Shown: in pieces, positions 62,892-64,000 of the stretch | Position numbering within the stretch: position 1 is the stretch's first letter | Layout: the number at the start of each line of letters is the position of its first letter | NCBI RefSeq assembly: GCF_900445235.1 | Contig: NZ_UFSM01000001.1 | Coordinates: 4,541,501-4,605,500 of the forward strand | DNA from: Aminobacter aminovorans | Lineage (GTDB): Bacteria; Pseudomonadota; Alphaproteobacteria; Rhizobiales; Rhizobiaceae | Length of the DNA: 64,000 bases | Direction of reading: 5' to 3' | Notes under the pieces: model-generated | What the model was told of the DNA's origin: nothing | What the model saw: only the letters and a program-made list of their open reading frames with translations | Databases searched by the model: none | Program-made: the position numbers and the translations under genes

Positions 62892-64000
62892 ATGTCCGAA
62901 CATTCCGTCGCCGCGGACGCCGCAATTGCCCGCCGCCTCTCCTTCGTCCGCTTCGATGCCGATGCCCGCGAGGCGCTGAACGCGGTCCGGCCGGCGATCG
63001 AGGCGGCCCTGCCCAAGGTGATGGAGAGCTTTTACAACCACATTGCCGGTTTCGAGGAGGCACGCCAATTCTTCGGGGTAGGCACAGGCGGACGCGAGAA
63101 GATGCAGGTCGCCAACGGGCGCCAGATGAAGCACTGGAGCGCCATCGCTGCCGCCGATTTTGGCGACGCCTACACCCAGTCGGCGAAACGGATCGGCCGC
63201 ATCCATGCCGACATCGGCCTCGAGCCGCGCTGGTATGTCGGCGGCTACACGCTGATCATCGAACAACTTGTGGCCGTCATCATCGAGCAGTCCTGGCCGA
63301 AGGCGCTCGGGCTGCAGGCGCCGGGGCTGGCCAAGGCGCGGCAGGCACTGAGCGCGTTGCTCAAGGCCTCTTTGTTCGACATGGAGCTGGTGATCTCGAC
63401 CTATCTCGAAACCGCCGAACAAAGACGGCTCGCGGCCGAGGCCGCGCGCGACGCCGCCGAGAAGGAGCAGCGCACCGCGCTGGCTTCGCTGGCGCAGGCC
63501 ATCGACCAGTTGGCCAAGGGCCGTCTCAACCACAGGATCGACGGGCTCGACGCGTCGAACTACGAACAGATCAGGGACGACTTCAACCGCGCCATGGAGC
63601 TGCTGGAGGAAGCCGTCGGGCGCATCCACGGCAACGCCGGTGCCATCCGCGACGGCTCGGCCCAGTTGGTGCAGGCGGCCGACGACCTGGCCCGCCGCAC
63701 CGAGCACCAGGCGGCGAGCCTGGAAGAGACGGCCGCAGCGCTGGTCGAGATTTCCGAGACGACGGCGCAGACGACGACAGGTGCCATGCGCGCCGACGGG
63801 GTGGCCCAGGATGCCAGGGCAAGCGCACAGTCGAGCAGCCAGGCGATGCGCGACATGATCGTCGCCATGGGCGACATCGACAGTTCGGCAAGGCAGATCG
63901 GCCAGATCGTCTCGGTCATCGACGAGATCGCCTTCCAGACCAATCTTCTGGCGCTCAACGCAGGCGTCGAGGCGGCACGCGCCGGCGACGCCGGCAAGGG
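62892..64000 (+). CDS. globin-coupled methyl-accepting chemotaxis protein (runs off right edge)
   Basis: About 369 residues are visible. The N-terminal protoglobin domain (1-175) has the heme-ligand His in RIGRIHADIGLEPRWYVGGY (H105), like HemAT aerotaxis sensors. There is no membrane helix. Then come a coiled coil (AEQRRLAAEAARDAAEKEQR), a HAMP-like region near 200-250 and the start of the signalling domain, reaching the tip DEIAFQTNLLALNAGVEAAR. GAGGG precedes the ATG at 62892. The protein should be a soluble oxygen sensor; the C-terminal part is outside the window. Confidence 0.93.
   Translation, partial: MSEHSVAADAAIARRLSFVRFDADAREALNAVRPAIEAALPKVMESFYNHIAGFEEARQFFGVGTGGREKMQVANGRQMKHWSAIAAADFGDAYTQSAKRIGRIHADIGLEPRWYVGGYTLIIEQLVAVIIEQSWPKALGLQAPGLAKARQALSALLKASLFDMELVISTYLETAEQRRLAAEAARDAAEKEQRTALASLAQAIDQLAKGRLNHRIDGLDASNYEQIRDDFNRAMELLEEAVGRIHGNAGAIRDGSAQLVQAADDLARRTEHQAASLEETAAALVEISETTAQTTTGAMRADGVAQDARASAQSSSQAMRDMIVAMGDIDSSARQIGQIVSVIDEIAFQTNLLALNAGVEAARAGDAGK

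Overview
The window is GC-rich, densely coded alphaproteobacterial chromosome. Several features point to the Hyphomicrobiales, most likely a Mesorhizobium/Aminobacter-type member of the Phyllobacteriaceae. These are a split F0 operon (atpI-B-E-b'-b, with no F1 genes beside it), a BacA-type peptide transporter, DUF6101 and DUF4180 proteins, and RIME-like rhizobial intergenic elements that overlap gene ends. The genus is an inference. I found no tRNA, rRNA, CRISPR array, phage gene or insertion sequence.

Region 1 (1-26 kb) is core housekeeping. It holds the start of purD, ubiA, a FAD-linked D-hydroxyacid dehydrogenase next to a Sua5-type tRNA t6A enzyme, glyQ/glyS, a TPR-LysM protein, a long-chain prenyl diphosphate synthase, and a co-oriented run of DUF2007, TrmN6-like methyltransferase, S49 peptidase, ispE and moaB. 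It continues with a PA0069-type radical SAM protein, rnhB, the F0 ATP synthase operon, a SleB-type cell wall hydrolase and der with its YfgM-like partner.

Region 2 (26-42 kb) is mixed accessory content: a polysaccharide deacetylase, bacA, a MAPEG protein, and a LysR regulator that seems to need an ATC start codon. A minus-strand cluster follows (LysR, FrhB-like iron-sulfur flavoprotein, aminotransferase, SMP-30 lactonase, RidA) whose last three genes overlap by 4 bases. Then come MarR and GntR regulators, a flavin reductase, an AtzA/SsnA-type amidohydrolase and a 2'-5' RNA ligase-like protein.

Region 3 (40.7-59.5 kb) is the most interesting. Two adjacent gene sets look devoted to unusual amino acids. 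The first is controlled by an Lrp-type regulator. It has a 1016-residue fusion of an APH-type kinase, an M23 peptidase domain and a class III aminotransferase/phospho-lyase, followed by an orphan amino acid binding protein, a NudK-like Nudix hydrolase and a frameshifted DmpA-type aminopeptidase. The second is a compact minus-strand operon of nine genes beneath a divergent XRE-cupin regulator: D-aminopeptidase, a five-gene dipeptide ABC importer, an N-acyl-D-amino-acid deacylase, a COG0523 metal GTPase and an MlrC-family metallopeptidase. I read it as a D-amino-acid peptide uptake and breakdown system. A peptide deformylase homologue that has lost two metal ligands lies between the two sets.

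Region 4 (59.5-64 kb) has a decayed DoxX gene, an MFS transporter, a flavin-dependent oxidoreductase and the first two thirds of a globin-coupled chemoreceptor that runs off the right edge.
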